Source: Desmodus rotundus
Lineage: Eukaryota; Chordata; Mammalia; Chiroptera; Phyllostomidae
Reading direction: 5' to 3'
NCBI RefSeq assembly: GCF_022682495.2
Contig: NC_071398.1
Location: forward strand, 13,646,934-13,710,933
Length of the DNA stretch: 64,000 nt
The notes beneath the pieces are model-generated. The model was not told the origin of the DNA and did not search any database. It worked only from the letters and a program-made list of their open reading frames with translations. A program made the translations under genes and the position numbers. Positions within the stretch are counted from its first letter, which is position 1; the number at the start of each line of letters is the position of its first letter. Below, piece by piece: positions 10,228-20,884 of this stretch.

Positions 10228-10870
10228 GGTGTGCTGTCTCTTTATTTCAATTTACTTCAGAGCATTTCTTTTAATTTTTCTCGTGATTTTTTTTCTGTGA
10301 CCTACTGGTATTTAGTAGTATGTTGTTTAATTTCCACATATTTGTAAATTTCCCAAATTGCTTTGCTATTAATTTTCAACTTCATTCCATTGTGACCAAA
10401 GGCCATACTTTGTACAATTTCAATTCTCTTTACATTTCCTGAAGCGTGTTTTATGGCTTAAAACATGGTACATGCTGTAGACCCATGCACACTTGAGAAA
10501 AATGTGTTCTGTTGATGAATGGAGTGATCTATAAATGTCTTTTAGGTCTAATTTGTGCATGGTGTTGTCCAATCTTCTGTTTCTTGGTTTGTTGACATGC
10601 AGTTGTTCATATTTTGTGTACTGTTTTTCTCAATTTCTGTAAAGTCAGCACTAATATCCCCTCTTTTACATCTGATTTTAGTAATGTGAGTCTTCTCTAA
10701 TTGTTCCTTAGTGGGGTACTGACATCTCTAACTTTTACTTTTGAACGGTATATTCCTATTAGCCTTGGCTTCATGTATTTTGAGGGCTCTGTTGTTAGGT
10801 GTTACATATTTAAACTTGTGGCTTTCCGATGGATTGATCTTTGTACCGTTATTAAATGCTCCTCTTATCT

Positions 10871-10873
<3 letters not shown>

Positions 10874-10901
<28 letters not shown>
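10874..10901 (+). repeat. (GT)n microsatellite
   Basis: Fourteen GT units within the L1M remnant. Confidence 0.95.
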
Positions 10902-10954
10902 TAAAGGCTACTTTCTTGGATATTAGCACACCCACTCCAGTCAGGGGGTGCTTA

Positions 10955-11480
10955 GGAGGGGCTAAATGAGTCAATCCATATGAATCACACGGAAAAGCAG
11001 GTAGCTTAGGGCAAGTGCTTGGTAAGCATTAGCTAATGTTGTTACCCACGGCACCCACAGGAGCGGTCTTGAGTGCTGATCTCTCTTAAGCCTCACCACG
11101 TCCCTCCCTGCGGTACATGTAGGTTTCTGTGATTTATAGAAGAAAAAGGAGTTCAAGTAGATTGTCGAAGACCCTCAGCCAAGAGGGCGATTCCAAATGC
11201 ATCTTCCTGACTGCGAAGCCCGTCCTCTCTTCTCCACGTTCTGCCTGGGGTGCCGTGACCAAGCCGGTTAACTACAGGATCTACCTTTGTAGTCAAACTG
11301 CAGACAAATCGCAGTGATCAAGGACGTGGACTTGGAGGTCATAAGAGTTTGGAGTATATCTTGGAACCACTATTCCCTGGCTGGAAGACCTTCAACAAGT
11401 TCCTTAACCTCTTTGTGACTCAATTTCCTCGCCTGTAACTTGGTGAGGATGAACCGTGATCACGCCAGCAGATTTCCGGG
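10955..11480. mobile_element. Three MIR fragments in a row
   Basis: 10,955-11,045 is a plus-strand MIR 3' part ('ctaaatgagtcaatccatat' to 'agcattagctaatgttgtta'). 11,065-11,240 is a minus-strand MIR ('cttaagcctcaccacgtccc' to 'attccaaatgcatcttcctg'). 11,326-11,480 is a plus-strand MIR ('aagttccttaacctctttgt', 'caatttcctcgcctgtaact'). Confidence 0.7.
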
Positions 11481-13004
11481 GCCCTGGAGATCGGTCAGTA
11501 AAGTTGACTGTTGTTCATGTGAGGTTCACAATGACTACACGGTTAGCGGTAGGGAGAAGATGCGTCCTAACGTATCTCCTAGAGAATATAAGAACTGCCA
11601 CAAGGTGGGCAACAGGAAGATACGTGTGCGTTTGCAGGAAGGAGCAGCCTCCCCTGACTCAAGGGCCACCAGAGGCTTCCTGAGAAGCGTGACATTTCCT
11701 TAGGACCTTGAGGAATGTGACATGGGGAGGGATGAGCAGCCCTGGCTTGGTGAACAGCAGAGCCCAGGCGCCGAGGCAGGAAAGTGCTTAGACGGCAGGG
11801 GATGGGAAACATGCAGGGACTCCCCCGCAGCCCAGCTCTGGCCTCCTTTCAGAGAGCCATCCCAAACTCAAGGAGCCGTAAACACACACGTGCCTCAGTA
11901 AAGGGAGAGCAGGCGCCCCATGATACAGCAGAAAGGAGCTATCCCACAAGGCAAGGCTCTACACCCTGCCCTTCTGGCCCACCACTGGCCCCGTTCTCAC
12001 CTGGCCCCATTGCCTTTATCTCTGATTAGTTTACTCTGAGCCCATCTGCAGGTGCTAAAAGCTCTGTAGGGTGCAGAGGGTTGGTTTGGAAAAGTAACGT
12101 CCTGGAAAATTAAAAGCTCCCCTCAGTTCTGTGCTCAGCCCTAAACACGAGTTTCCGTGGCCCATGCTGCTGCAGCACCCCAAGTCTAGACTTAGTGGCA
12201 AAGGGTGCACGATCCAGCTGAGCTCTAGGGGACCAGGCAGGAGAAAGTGCTGGGGCCTCACATCCCTCAGCACTGACTACAGGTAGAGCCTCCCAACCCC
12301 ACCTGAGCAACTGCCCTGCTATGACCGCTCTCGCAGAGCACCCTGATGCCCAAGGGGGGGACAGTGAGGAATGTCAGCACGCACTGCTGCCTTCTGAGGC
12401 ACACTCTCCCTCCAGCCCGCTCTGCGATTTCACAGCCGTGACTCCACCACGGCTCTGTGCTCTCCTGCAATCAGTCTCTGTGTGTTGGTTGCTCTTTTAC
12501 GGGATTCACATAACCCAAGGGAGTTTCAGAGAGGCAACACTTGCCTAAAGTCACAAGGTCATACGTGAAGAAACCCAAAGGTGACACCCTTGAAACTTCT
12601 CTCAATACGTTTTGTTTAGGGGTGTGGGACACGGGGCAGCTCCGGGTGGCTCCTGGAACATGCCAGCTGTGGCAAGGCCTGAAGGGGTCACGTGTTACCT
12701 GATGGGCTCAGATCACAGGCCCCTCTCGGGGCATGGGGGAGTTAAAGGCAAGGAGGCAGGGGCAGGAGGGAACGCACCTAAGTGGGTGGGAAGTCTCAGG
12801 CTTCAGTGAACTGGGCAAGGAAGGCAAGGCCATTTTCAATGCCCGAATGGAATGCGGACAGCACCTGGCCTCTATCCCACTGAAGGGCAAAGCCTGGCCA
12901 ACTGGAATGTAGCCCCATGGAGTTGGAGGGGAGACTCTGACTTGGGTTCCAGGCTCCAGTCCAGGAGAGGAGGGACTGGCGAAACCAAGGGAGTAGGATT
13001 AACA
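11481..13004. other. anonymous sequence with one MIR trace
   Basis: A minus-strand MIR trace is at about 12,490-12,575 ('cacttgcctaaagtcacaag'). Otherwise no repeat, RNA or exon could be supported. Open frames of 60-90 codons overlap on both strands and look random. Confidence 0.45.
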
Positions 13005-13125
13005 TTAAATTAGCACCTACTGTTTGTTAGAAGCTCTCATACCTTTCATTTGCTTTCAGTCCCTGCTGTGGCCCAGTAAGGGGTAGCCTGTATGCCTATT
13101 TTATACATGAGGATGCTGCAGCTGT
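13005..13125 (-). mobile_element. MIR SINE fragment
   Basis: Reverse MIR: 'attagcacctactgtttgtt', then 'ctattttatacatgaggatg', corresponding to the reversed 'cccattttacagatgagga' segment. Confidence 0.65.
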
Positions 13126-13129
13126 GATA

Positions 13130-13480
13130 AGCTAGTTGCGCACAAGTTGATGTCTTTTTCGTGGCATGCTAGTGGATGACACTTCCCAGTACCTGGCTTT
13201 GAGGTGGAGCTACATGGCTGAGTTCTAGCCAGTGGAATTGGCAAAGGCATATGGGTCTCATACATACTTCTTGGCCCTCCTATTTCCCCACAAGAGCCTG
13301 TATGCTCCCCTTTCATTTGTTGTGTGGTTGCACACAGATGATAAAACGTAGGACTCAGGAGCCCCGGTGAATGGAAGCCTGGGTCCCTGAGTGACAGCAT
13401 GGAGCAAGTTGCTAGAGACAGAGCTCCCTGCAGAAGCCGGGGACACACGGCCTTCCACATAACCTGCTGTGAGCCCCACC
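13130..13480 (+). repeat. Unassigned old interspersed repeat
   Basis: Contains 'ctgagttctagccagtggaa' and later 'agcctgggtccctgagtgac' followed by 'gcatggagcaagttgc'. This order of phrases recurs in old mammalian LTR or DNA elements, but I cannot name the family, and both ends are unclear. Confidence 0.4.
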
Positions 13481-14254
13481 GCTCAGTCACCCCTCCGACT
13501 CGGGTTCTGCTTCTGCGCCAGGTTGGGACCAGATGATGGCCAATGAGCCTCCGAGGCTGCCTTTCAGAGATACGTGAGCTCCTTTAAGCAGAGGAGGAAG
13601 AAGAAAGGCCTTGAAAACTCCTCCTCCTTCCCCTAAGCTCTGCTTCCTTTCTTTTTGGCTTTCTGGTGGGCCTGGCACAGCACCTCGGCCAGAATCTGGC
13701 CACATGCGGAGCAGGGCTGGAGCCCTTCACAGGCTCCCCGGCACCGTCACTGAGCGGTGGCTCATGTTCACACCAACATGTGTGGCCCATACCTCCACTT
13801 CCCTGGGGAGGAAAACCACAGTGACGTCAAACCCCATCCATAGACCCCCACTTCCAGTGGGCCCCGCCAGCCAGCACCCCTGCCTGGACACTCACTACAG
13901 GGCAGTGACATCTCATTTTTCACCAAGACTCACATCCAGTTCCATGGTGCTCCGGCCCCTGGAGCCCTGCAGAAGCAGCCGAAAAGGCAACAAGCCGCCT
14001 ACTAGGGGCCACGAAGGCCAGTTCTGCCGCTGGAGTCCTAAACCAGAAACACACCTTGCTGCCTAAATCACCCCCCCCAACCCCAAGGTTATTTGTTGGA
14101 GTTATTTCTCTCCCCCTCTCCCTCCTCTCTCTCCCTCCTGTGAATACCTGTCTTTACCACTCACTCTCCAGAGGCATTTGTCTGCCGGGAAAATAGCAGG
14201 GGACAGCAAAGGTCACTGTGACCAGTTCTGACTCGCTGCATACAAATGTGCCTT
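13481..14254. other. anonymous sequence
   Basis: GC-rich, with a 151-codon plus-strand frame (13,611-14,066) that has no recognisable domain and no good splice sites at its ends. A C/T-rich run lies at 14,108-14,140. Confidence 0.45.
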
Positions 14255-14620
14255 TTAGCTGTGGGCCCCACAAAGAAGGACCAGGTCCTATTATTGATAA
14301 ATCCTTGAAAAGACTCTAATGCATCTTCATTTCAACTGCCTTCAAGGTTGCACCAAGAAAATAAAGCAGGAGGCCCGGTGACGGGTTCGAGAAGTTGGCA
14401 TTTTCCCGAAGATTAAAAGATAACACTTCTATTAGGATCGCTGCGCCACGCTGTATTGATCCCATCAGGGAATCCACTGCAGGTCTAATATGAACAGAGT
14501 GCGCCCTGGAATTAATCACAGGGGGTTTTATTACGGTTCATAGGGCGTTTCGTTCAAGCTGCATCGTTTGCAATATTTATGGCCCTGCTCCCTGGCTGTT
14601 ATTAAGTGCAAGTGGGCCAT
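14255..14620. promoter_or_regulatory. Candidate conserved non-coding element
   Basis: Repeat-free, AT-rich sequence with several TAAT/ATTA cores and phrases such as 'gaattaatcacagggggttt' and 'gttattaagtgcaagtgg', in contrast to the GC-rich flanks. No open frame has protein-like content. The call rests on composition and motif density alone. Confidence 0.35.
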
Positions 14621-14789
14621 GGGAAACCGGGCCTGCTGGGTGAGAACACAAAGCCATTCTTCAAAAGTAAATCTTATCTAAACTGTGCACACAAAGCCAA
14701 TTATGTTTTGATTTACATTTTAATTCTGTTTCCTAGGCTCCATGCTGGAGTGGGAGGGGCAGGAGATGGAGACCCAGAAGGACCCAGTT

Positions 14790-14945
14790 CCTTCGCAGAT
14801 CCAAGTCAGGTCCAGCTGGAGAAGCCAGCCACCTTGGACAAGCTCCCTCCTTTGGCTGAGCCTCAGCTTCCAGATCTGTCCAATGGGGATGACAGGGCCT
14901 TCCTCCCAGAGCAGCATGAGAATTAAAGAGACAGCACCTGATAAA
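14790..14945 (+). mobile_element. MIR SINE, diverged
   Basis: MIR central segment 'ctgagcctcagcttccagat' with 'ctgtccaatggggatgacag' and a 'gagaattaaagagacagc' continuation. The 5' part is not clear. Confidence 0.55.
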
Positions 14946-15092
14946 ACCTGGCTAAGGAGGAGCACACAAAAATCGGCACTCCTTTTCCAGATGGTAGAAC
15001 TTCTTCTTCTTGAGACCTTATCTAATTTGAATTCTGGACAAACCAATCTAAGCAACAAAAAAAATCCAATGAAAACAGGCTGAACTTTTTAA

Positions 15093-15295
15093 AGATTTTA
15101 CTTATATACTTTTAGAGAGGGGAAAGGAGGGAGAAATAGAGGGAGAGAAACATCAATGTGTGATTGCCTCTCACGCACCCCCTACTGAGGACCTGGCCCA
15201 CAACCCAGGCAAGTGCCCTGACTGGGAATCGAACCGGCAACCCCTCTTTGGTTCACAGACTGGCACTCAATCCGCTGAACCACATCAGCCAGTGA
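15093..15295 (-). mobile_element. Ves SINE 3
   Basis: Reverse Ves with head ending 'ccgctgaaccacatcagcca', B-box region opposite 'gggaatcgaaccggcaaccc' and a purine-rich body opposite 15,116-15,150. A short T-rich target duplication (tgaactttttaa / tgaatttttttt) flanks it at about 15,080 and 15,296. The first bases of the head are lost or mutated. Confidence 0.88.
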
Positions 15296-15464
15296 TGAAT
15301 TTTTTTTTAATCCTAAACTTAAGATAAGCTCATGAGTGTGCTTTATGACCCCACTACCTTCTGTCCACCGCCTGCCCTTGGCTATGTAGACCTTGGGTAC
15401 CTGTGTTTCCCCCAGGATGCGAGGCAAACCGTCGGCTTTGCGGTAAGGACCGTAGTGTAAATCG

Positions 15465-15575
15465 TGACCCTCACTGAATAGTTCCGAAGATGAAATGGGG
15501 TAGATTTAAAAGGACATAGTCTGGGCTCTCACACACAGTATGCATGCAGTAACTCAAGAAATTAGCACTACTCGG
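15465..15575 (+). mobile_element. MIR SINE 3' part
   Basis: Runs from 'ccgaagatgaaatggggtag' through 'cacacagtatgcatgcagta' to 'aaattagcactactc', the usual MIR end 'ttagctattattatt'. The triplet repeat starts exactly here. Confidence 0.6.
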
Positions 15576-15790
15576 AGGAGGAGGAAGAGCGACGGCAGTC
15601 AATGCTAGTAATCGCAACGGTAATCACAGAAGTAGGACGAGTAACCAGGGTAGCACAAGGAGTCATTGCAATCGGAGTAGCAAGCAGTACTACTGGTAGT
15701 AATGGTAGTAACAGCAGTTATACCAGTATCGGTGGCGGCAATAAGAGTTCACAGTGGTGGCGGTAAGGGTGGTAATAGGAATATTAAGTT
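15560..15790 (+). repeat. Decayed triplet repeat
   Basis: A ~230-bp run with period-3 character: gtagtaatggtagtaacagc, then gtggcggcaataag and gtggtggcggtaagggtggt. Units vary between GTA, GTG, GGA, CAG and CGG. It appears to have grown from the ATT-rich tail of the MIR just before it. Confidence 0.75.
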
Positions 15791-16139
15791 CTTGTTACCT
15801 GTGTGATGTTAACCAAGTGATTTAACACCTCTGAGCCACAGGCCCATCACCTGTACATAAGCAGTCAAAGCATCTGACTCTCGTGGATTTTGTCCAGATA
15901 ACAACAGATACTGTAGCTGAGCTCTGCCTGGCCCAGAGCTGGCGCAGAAAGCATTTGTCTCCTTCCCTGCCAGCCTCCACCTACTGAGGATTTCTTGATT
16001 AATCCCTGCCCTGAGCTTCTGAGTCTCCGGCACTCTGTGACAGTGTGCCTTGAATTTGTCTCTGACTTGTTATAATGGGAAGGGCACGAGAACGACAGTC
16101 TGGTGAGTGGAGTGTGAGGCTGGACCAAAGCCCTGATAC

Positions 16140-16430
16140 TCACATCTTCATCCCAGGGCTGATGGGAAAACTAAATGAGAAGATGCAAGCAAGCCCTTCC
16201 CACAAGCCTGGCGCATCACAGGCGCCCAATGCCTAGAGAAAGGCTCTTTACTTTCCTGACCTCAGTCTCCCCATCTACACAGTGGGAATCAGGTAGACCT
16301 TTCCAACTTGTGACCACCAAATTTAGGAGCCTGCCAGAGTACTTCCTGAGAACAAGGGACTCCACTTTCTCTCCATTCACAGGGCCAGAAAGGTCCCTTG
16401 CACACAATAGGCGTCCAATGAACAATTACT
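16140..16430 (+). mobile_element. Two MIR fragments
   Basis: 16,140-16,225 is a MIR 3' part ('aaactaaatgagaagatgca', 'gcgcatcacaggcgcccaat'). 16,240-16,430 starts again at 'ctcagtctccccatctacac' and ends 'cacacaataggcgtccaatg', so the two are separate insertions or a partial duplication. Confidence 0.65.
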
Positions 16431-17589
16431 GCATCATTCGGGGCCTCATAAAAATTCCCTCTCTTAGTGTAACAGTTAGGAGGTCAGGTGACATCACCGG
16501 CTTAAACATCTCTAGCACCAAGGAGTCCGTCATCCTGGGGTTCAGCCCACTTCCTCGTGAAACAGCTGTAACTTCCTGCTGTGCAGCTGAAACCTACACC
16601 TCTGCACTGCTACCCTTCTAGTCCCAGCTCAGGCCTTTGGAATCACATGAAACACTTCAATGTGACAGTGCTTCAAGCATCCTAATAGACTCCCTCGGCC
16701 TCTTCTGTCACTGGGTAGACAGCACCAACCCTTCCACTGTGGGGCTCACGACACGGTTGGTCCACTCGGCACCTCAGCAAGCACGGATGGTGCGTGCGAC
16801 TGAACAGGCCGGCGCGGGAACCTCAGAGCACAGCGGTGGGAAAGGTGAATGGTCCCTGCTTACAAGTCTTTAATGACGTGGCCACCCTTTCAACTGCCCC
16901 ACTCTGGGTTCCCCTCTACAAGAGCAAGGCCTGGAGCTGAGCCCCAAATCCAGGCACAGGCTGACCTCTTCAGAGAGAAACCCTGGGCCCTCGCCAAGCC
17001 CAAATGTGTGGTAAATATCTAGGATGGTAGGTTGAGTAAACATTTCCTGAATGGATATCACCTTCCTCCTTCTAAAATCATGTGGTTACTAATGTGCTTG
17101 TCTTGTGGGGATGTCCAAGGGGGCAACTGACCTGGAATGGACCCCACAGAACAGAAGCCAAGACTGGACATCTCTAACCTGGACCAGAGAATAAGCAGAA
17201 ATTGGGATTATGCAAAGCCAGGCCACAAGAGTACAAGACAGAGAGGAGACCAGTAGACCAATAGGTGTCTGTCCCCAGAGGGACAGCTTAAGACAAAGTC
17301 CCTATCGGTCCCTAGCAAGAAGGCTGATGCCAGGATCCTAGGGTGGAATGAGGCAGGGACAGTGGGGCTCATGATATGAGTTGGGGACAAGGTCAAAGAG
17401 CTAAGACAGGGAGAGCACAGGGTGAAAGTCAAGTGTGCAGGTTGGAGGGAAATGTTAATCAACAACTGGGACAGGGGCACAACTTCTGACAGATAGGTGT
17501 GTTCCCTGTGTGGCCAGAGTTGGTGCGAAGGCCACAGGCACATAAGCATGGTCTGTGGCTGCCACCTGTGCTTTCTGGAACAAATAGGG
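16431..17589. other. anonymous sequence
   Basis: No recognisable repeat or gene. The 148-codon frame ending at 16,621 is mostly MIR-derived. Confidence 0.45.
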
Positions 17590-17964
17590 GAGCAAAAGAG
17601 AAAAAGGAGGCAAGAGAGGAAGGAAGGAAGGGAGGGAGGGAGAGAAGAAGGGAGGGAGGGGAGAAAAAGAAAGAAAGGAAGGAAGGGAGGGAGGAAAGGA
17701 GGAAGGAAGGAAGGAAGGAAGGAGAAAGAAAGAAGGGAAGAAATGGAGGGAGGGAGGGAGGAAGTATGGATGGATGGAAGGAAGGAAGGAAGGAAGGAAG
17801 GAAGGAAGGAAGGAAGGAAGGAAAGAAGGAAGAGTATAGGAAAGAGGGCAAGAGATAGGGTGGGCTAGAGGAAGAACATTGAACATCAACCTTGTGAGCA
17901 CTTTAATAAACTTGGTTTATTGAATAAGTCATCTTTTCCATAAAACAGATTGCATTTCCCGCCA
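17590..17964 (+). repeat. Unknown ~180-bp unit, copy A (expanded by GGAA)
   Basis: The end part (17,831-17,964) aligns closely with 19,138-19,268: both have 'ggaaagagggcaaga', 'gaagaaca', 'ctttaataaact', 'gaataagtcatctt' and 'cataaaacagatt'. A purine-rich segment precedes it in both, short in copy B but grown to more than 200 bp here. I do not recognise the family. It is non-coding and includes an AATAAA motif inside a small palindrome. Confidence 0.75.
17617..17833 (+). repeat. (GGAA)n / GGGA-rich microsatellite
   Basis: Long pure-purine tract on the plus strand, dominated by GGAA with GGGA and GAAA interruptions, ending with an uninterrupted run of more than a dozen GGAA units at 17,776-17,823. 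All long frames through it, on both strands, are low-complexity artefacts. Confidence 0.95.
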
Positions 17965-18229
17965 CCCTCGTCTCCTGGCTCTGTGGGCCCATAAACACAC
18001 CACCACGATGTGCACCCTGTACATCGCCAGGTCCTGCTGCCCTCCTGAGAAGCCTGATTAGCACCTCCCAGAATACCTGAGCTCTGGCTGCGTCCAGCGG
18101 ACCCTGCCCTGCCCAGAACAGGCCCTCAGTGCAAACCCCAGAAATAGATGCAAACGTCTGGGGAGAGACGGGTGCTCGTCACATGTCCGCTTATTAGCTG
18201 AGAAAACCCACCGCTTTGGGAAGTGGCAT
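17965..18229. other. anonymous sequence
   Basis: Short GC-moderate stretch after unit A with no repeat or exon that I can support. Confidence 0.45.
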
Positions 18230-18545
18230 AAATAAATATAGCATTATGGATTCTGAAGAAACATTCAGGAGCACATCACTTCAACACCAAAGTACCAGCC
18301 CCTGCCCTTTCATCTGCCGGGGAGAAGTGGCTGGCTGAGGGCTGGAGACCCGAAGGACTTTCCAACATATAATTAGAAGCACACCGTGGGCTACCATTAC
18401 AGACCAGTCCATTTTCTATTATGCTGAATCCAGAGGCTAATTTTCAGGGGGTTATAAAGCAACTAAAAATATTTTCTGACTCACAGGCTCTCAAATTGGC
18501 TCAGCTTGAGAACACTCTTACTAAAGCTATAGCTCCTAATCTTCC
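18230..18545. promoter_or_regulatory. Candidate conserved non-coding element
   Basis: AT-rich and repeat-free, with 'ataatta', 'gctaattttc' and 'ataaataaatatagcattat' type motifs clustered in 300 bp. Composition is unlike the GC-rich 18,000-18,220 next to it. Function is inferred only. Confidence 0.3.
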
Positions 18546-18617
18546 CCATGGAAGTTTGACACACAGTTTAAATTGAATATAGATGCACATGGAATATATA
18601 CGTATACATACACATTT

Positions 18618-18619
<2 letters not shown>

Positions 18620-18650
<31 letters not shown>
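18620..18650 (+). repeat. (TG)n microsatellite
   Basis: Fifteen TG units, flanked on the left by a 'tatatacgtatacataca' alternating purine-pyrimidine stretch. Confidence 0.95.
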
Positions 18651-18653
<3 letters not shown>

Positions 18654-18829
18654 AAAATCACAGTAAGTATACCATTGGGTCCAGGCTGAATTCGGTACCT
18701 AGCGAACAAGAAGAGAAGAGCATGCACGAGCAAAGAATGATATGCAGTTATAATGCAGCGCAAATATACTAATGTGGCTTGACTGTTGGCAGTTTGATTC
18801 ATGGGCTCATCCAGGGTAAACAAAAACCG

Positions 18830-19345
18830 CTAATTCATAGGAATTAAAGACACCTTTCAAAAGAAGAAATGCAAATGACCAGTCAACTTATGACAAATTG
18901 CTCAATCTCTTGGGTAATTAAAGACATAAAACTGAACCAGTAATGGTTGTCTTTTAATTTGGCAAAGACTAATAGAAACTAATAATACTCAAAGCTGGCA
19001 AGGCTGTGGTGAGACAGTTACTCTCCTTCATCGATGAGGCACATGTAAATGGGGCTGGGTACACAGTGCAGTTTGGGGTGTGTGCACAGGAGAGAAAAAG
19101 ATCGAGTGAGTGGAGGAAAGAGAGAGAGAGGAATAATAAGTGTAGGAAAGAGGGCAAGACAGAGTGGACTAAAGGAAGAACAGTAAACATGAGCCTTGTG
19201 ACACTTTAATAAACTTAGTTTATGGAATAAGTCATCTTTCCCATAAAACAGATTTGCATTTCCCTCCATGCCCTTGAAATTGTTATTTGACCCAGTAAGT
19301 TTCAATAAAGAGTGAGCTCATATGTAGATACACATATCTGCAGAC
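18830..19345 (+). mobile_element. L1M ORF2 remnant, interrupted
   Basis: Old plus-strand L1 ORF2 sequence: 'cctttcaaaagaagaaatgc' followed by 'aaatgacc', then 'ggcaaggctgtggtgagaca' and 'cagtgcagtttgg', resuming at about 19,271 with 'gttatttgacccagtaagtt'. The gap 19,089-19,270 is filled by the unknown unit. Too decayed to code. Confidence 0.65.
19089..19270 (+). repeat. Unknown ~180-bp unit, copy B (inserted in L1M)
   Basis: Second copy of the unit at 17,590-17,964. Here its 3' boundary coincides with the point where L1M ORF2 sequence resumes, so this is a discrete insertion and not just diverged flank. The purine part is short (GAGAGA at 19,119-19,131). It contains ataaacttagtttat, a near-perfect palindrome overlapping an AATAAA. 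Confidence 0.75.
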
Positions 19346-20394
19346 GGAAAGTCTGGGGCTTACCCAAGACCAGGGAGTGACCCCGCACGAGGCACGGGGA
19401 AGGAAGGAGTCAGGGAATGAGAAGAGGCTGGAACAACAGAAGGAGAAGGTCCGGCCAGTCCAGAGGAGAGATGTTCCCCAGAGCCGCTGCTGCCCAGGGG
19501 GTCTCCCGCGTGCCCTGTGCAGAAGGACCAGAAGACAGGTCTGAACTACTCTGCAGGCCAACTGTCCCTGCGGGCTTAAAACAGAAACCCCCTATTGAGA
19601 ACATGTCTTGGTGGGCAACTGGACAGCCTCAGCCAGTCCCTGTGTTGTCACAAAGTGAGGGAGAACCTTCGAGGAGTACAATACAGCACCAAGCTGAGCT
19701 AGCTCCATGGAGAGTCTGGGTGAGTTGGGAGAACAGGAGAGCACCCCCCTAAAGTTCCCTAAAACACCAACCCCCAGGGGCTCACTGCCACCTGGGGCAG
19801 CACTTCATGATAGGTGGGCTCCTCGAAAGGCCAGCTAATGCCTATTCATCTGTCAGCCTGTGTCCTCAGCCCCAAGGTGGGGCAACACCTAGGCCACCCG
19901 GGTGTCACTGGACTTACACTTTTCCCACAGAAACCATCTTCTCCAACACGGATGCAGATGCAGTTTGGACGAGGGGAGACAAGTTAGGAGCGGCCTCAGG
20001 GTGGCAAGGACATACCACCCTTTGCAAGGCCCTGGTCCTATCCCTCTATGGGTTGCGTTTCTCACCTTTCCTTGATACAAAAATAAATAAATAAGCTCAG
20101 ATATATAAGCAAAGTTCCTGATGATTGTTGCAGGACTTCACATGTGTATTTGGAGGGCTTTATTTTTTGTTTTTGGTTTTGTTTACCAATATTATCTGAC
20201 CAGAGGCTGTTTGGAAGCTTCTTCATTGGCCAAGCCCTGGCCTCCCCTTTATTTCTGGTGTCTACCTCAGTGACGTTCTGGGACCAAAGGGCTGAAACAG
20301 GAAATCTCAACCAGACAGAAATTAACCATCCAAGAGCCCCACATCACTGGAGCTGGTTTCTATGTTTGAATCTGCTTAGAAATTACTTAACTAA
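19346..20394. other. anonymous sequence
   Basis: Nothing named. A reasonable 3' splice-like sequence occurs at 19,918-19,931, but the frame after it is not protein-like. Confidence 0.4.
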
Positions 20395-20540
20395 TTCAAT
20401 ATATTCATTCAGCCGATGTTTACTGTGTTCTCACCAGGCACTGCTCTGGGGGCGGGGACCCAGCAGTGAAGCAGAGACAACAGTCTTGCCTGCAGAGACA
20501 CTGCACTTTGGTGAGAGGAGGAGAGAGTCGACATGCATAA
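20395..20540 (-). mobile_element. L2 3' end, reverse
   Basis: Reversed L2 tail: 'atattcattcagccgatgtt', 'caccaggcactgctctgg', then 'cccagcagtgaagcagagac', matching the reverse complement of the L2 end. Confidence 0.65.
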
Positions 20541-20884
20541 CGAATTAAGTCAAGACTCGGGGTCTGCAGTTCCCAGACCCTCCATCACTCCTCCCCCCGT
20601 GGAGGGAGACACAAGACCACTGCCCGCTGCTCCAGCTTCTTTTACAGACCTGGGAGTCAGCATGGGCTCAGTCATACCCTGGGTAAAGCATGGCTTCTGC
20701 ACCCAGAGGGTCCTGCGTGCAGGCAGCCTGACCCCCGCCTTGCTCTGACGTGGTAGGGCCTAGTACCCGGCCTCTGGCTTGTAAAGGAATTTGGTGGCAA
20801 AACTGAGACACATACTGTAGACTTGGCCCCAGAAACTGGGCCTGAGCCCCATTAACAGGCCCTAAAAACAAAATAAGCTCATGA

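Larger units (their letters stand above)
5405..10945 (-). mobile_element. Long decayed L1M, split by later insertions
   Basis: One minus-strand ancient LINE-1, seen as its reverse complement. Landmarks in order: 'acataccatacaattcatcc' (3' UTR), 'tttggaaaaacgtctgttta', 'gcatgtggatatccagttat', 'ccattgatctatactgccat' (left of the gap), then 'caagattctttggctactct', 'ttttaataggaattgcatta' and further ORF2 sequence to 'gatattagcacacccactcc'. The pieces are 5405-6571, 8424-8869, 9086-10075 and 10228-10945. ORF2 is broken by many stops and frameshifts, so no protein is made. Plus-strand frames here are antisense shadows. Confidence 0.85.

Noticed and set aside
17776..17823. CRISPR-like array
   Set aside because: Simple tetranucleotide repeat without spacers, in a mammalian genome.
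17455..17901. Long Pro/Ser/Phe-rich and Lys/Glu/Gly-rich frames on both strands
   Set aside because: Translation of the GGAA microsatellite. Low complexity in every frame.
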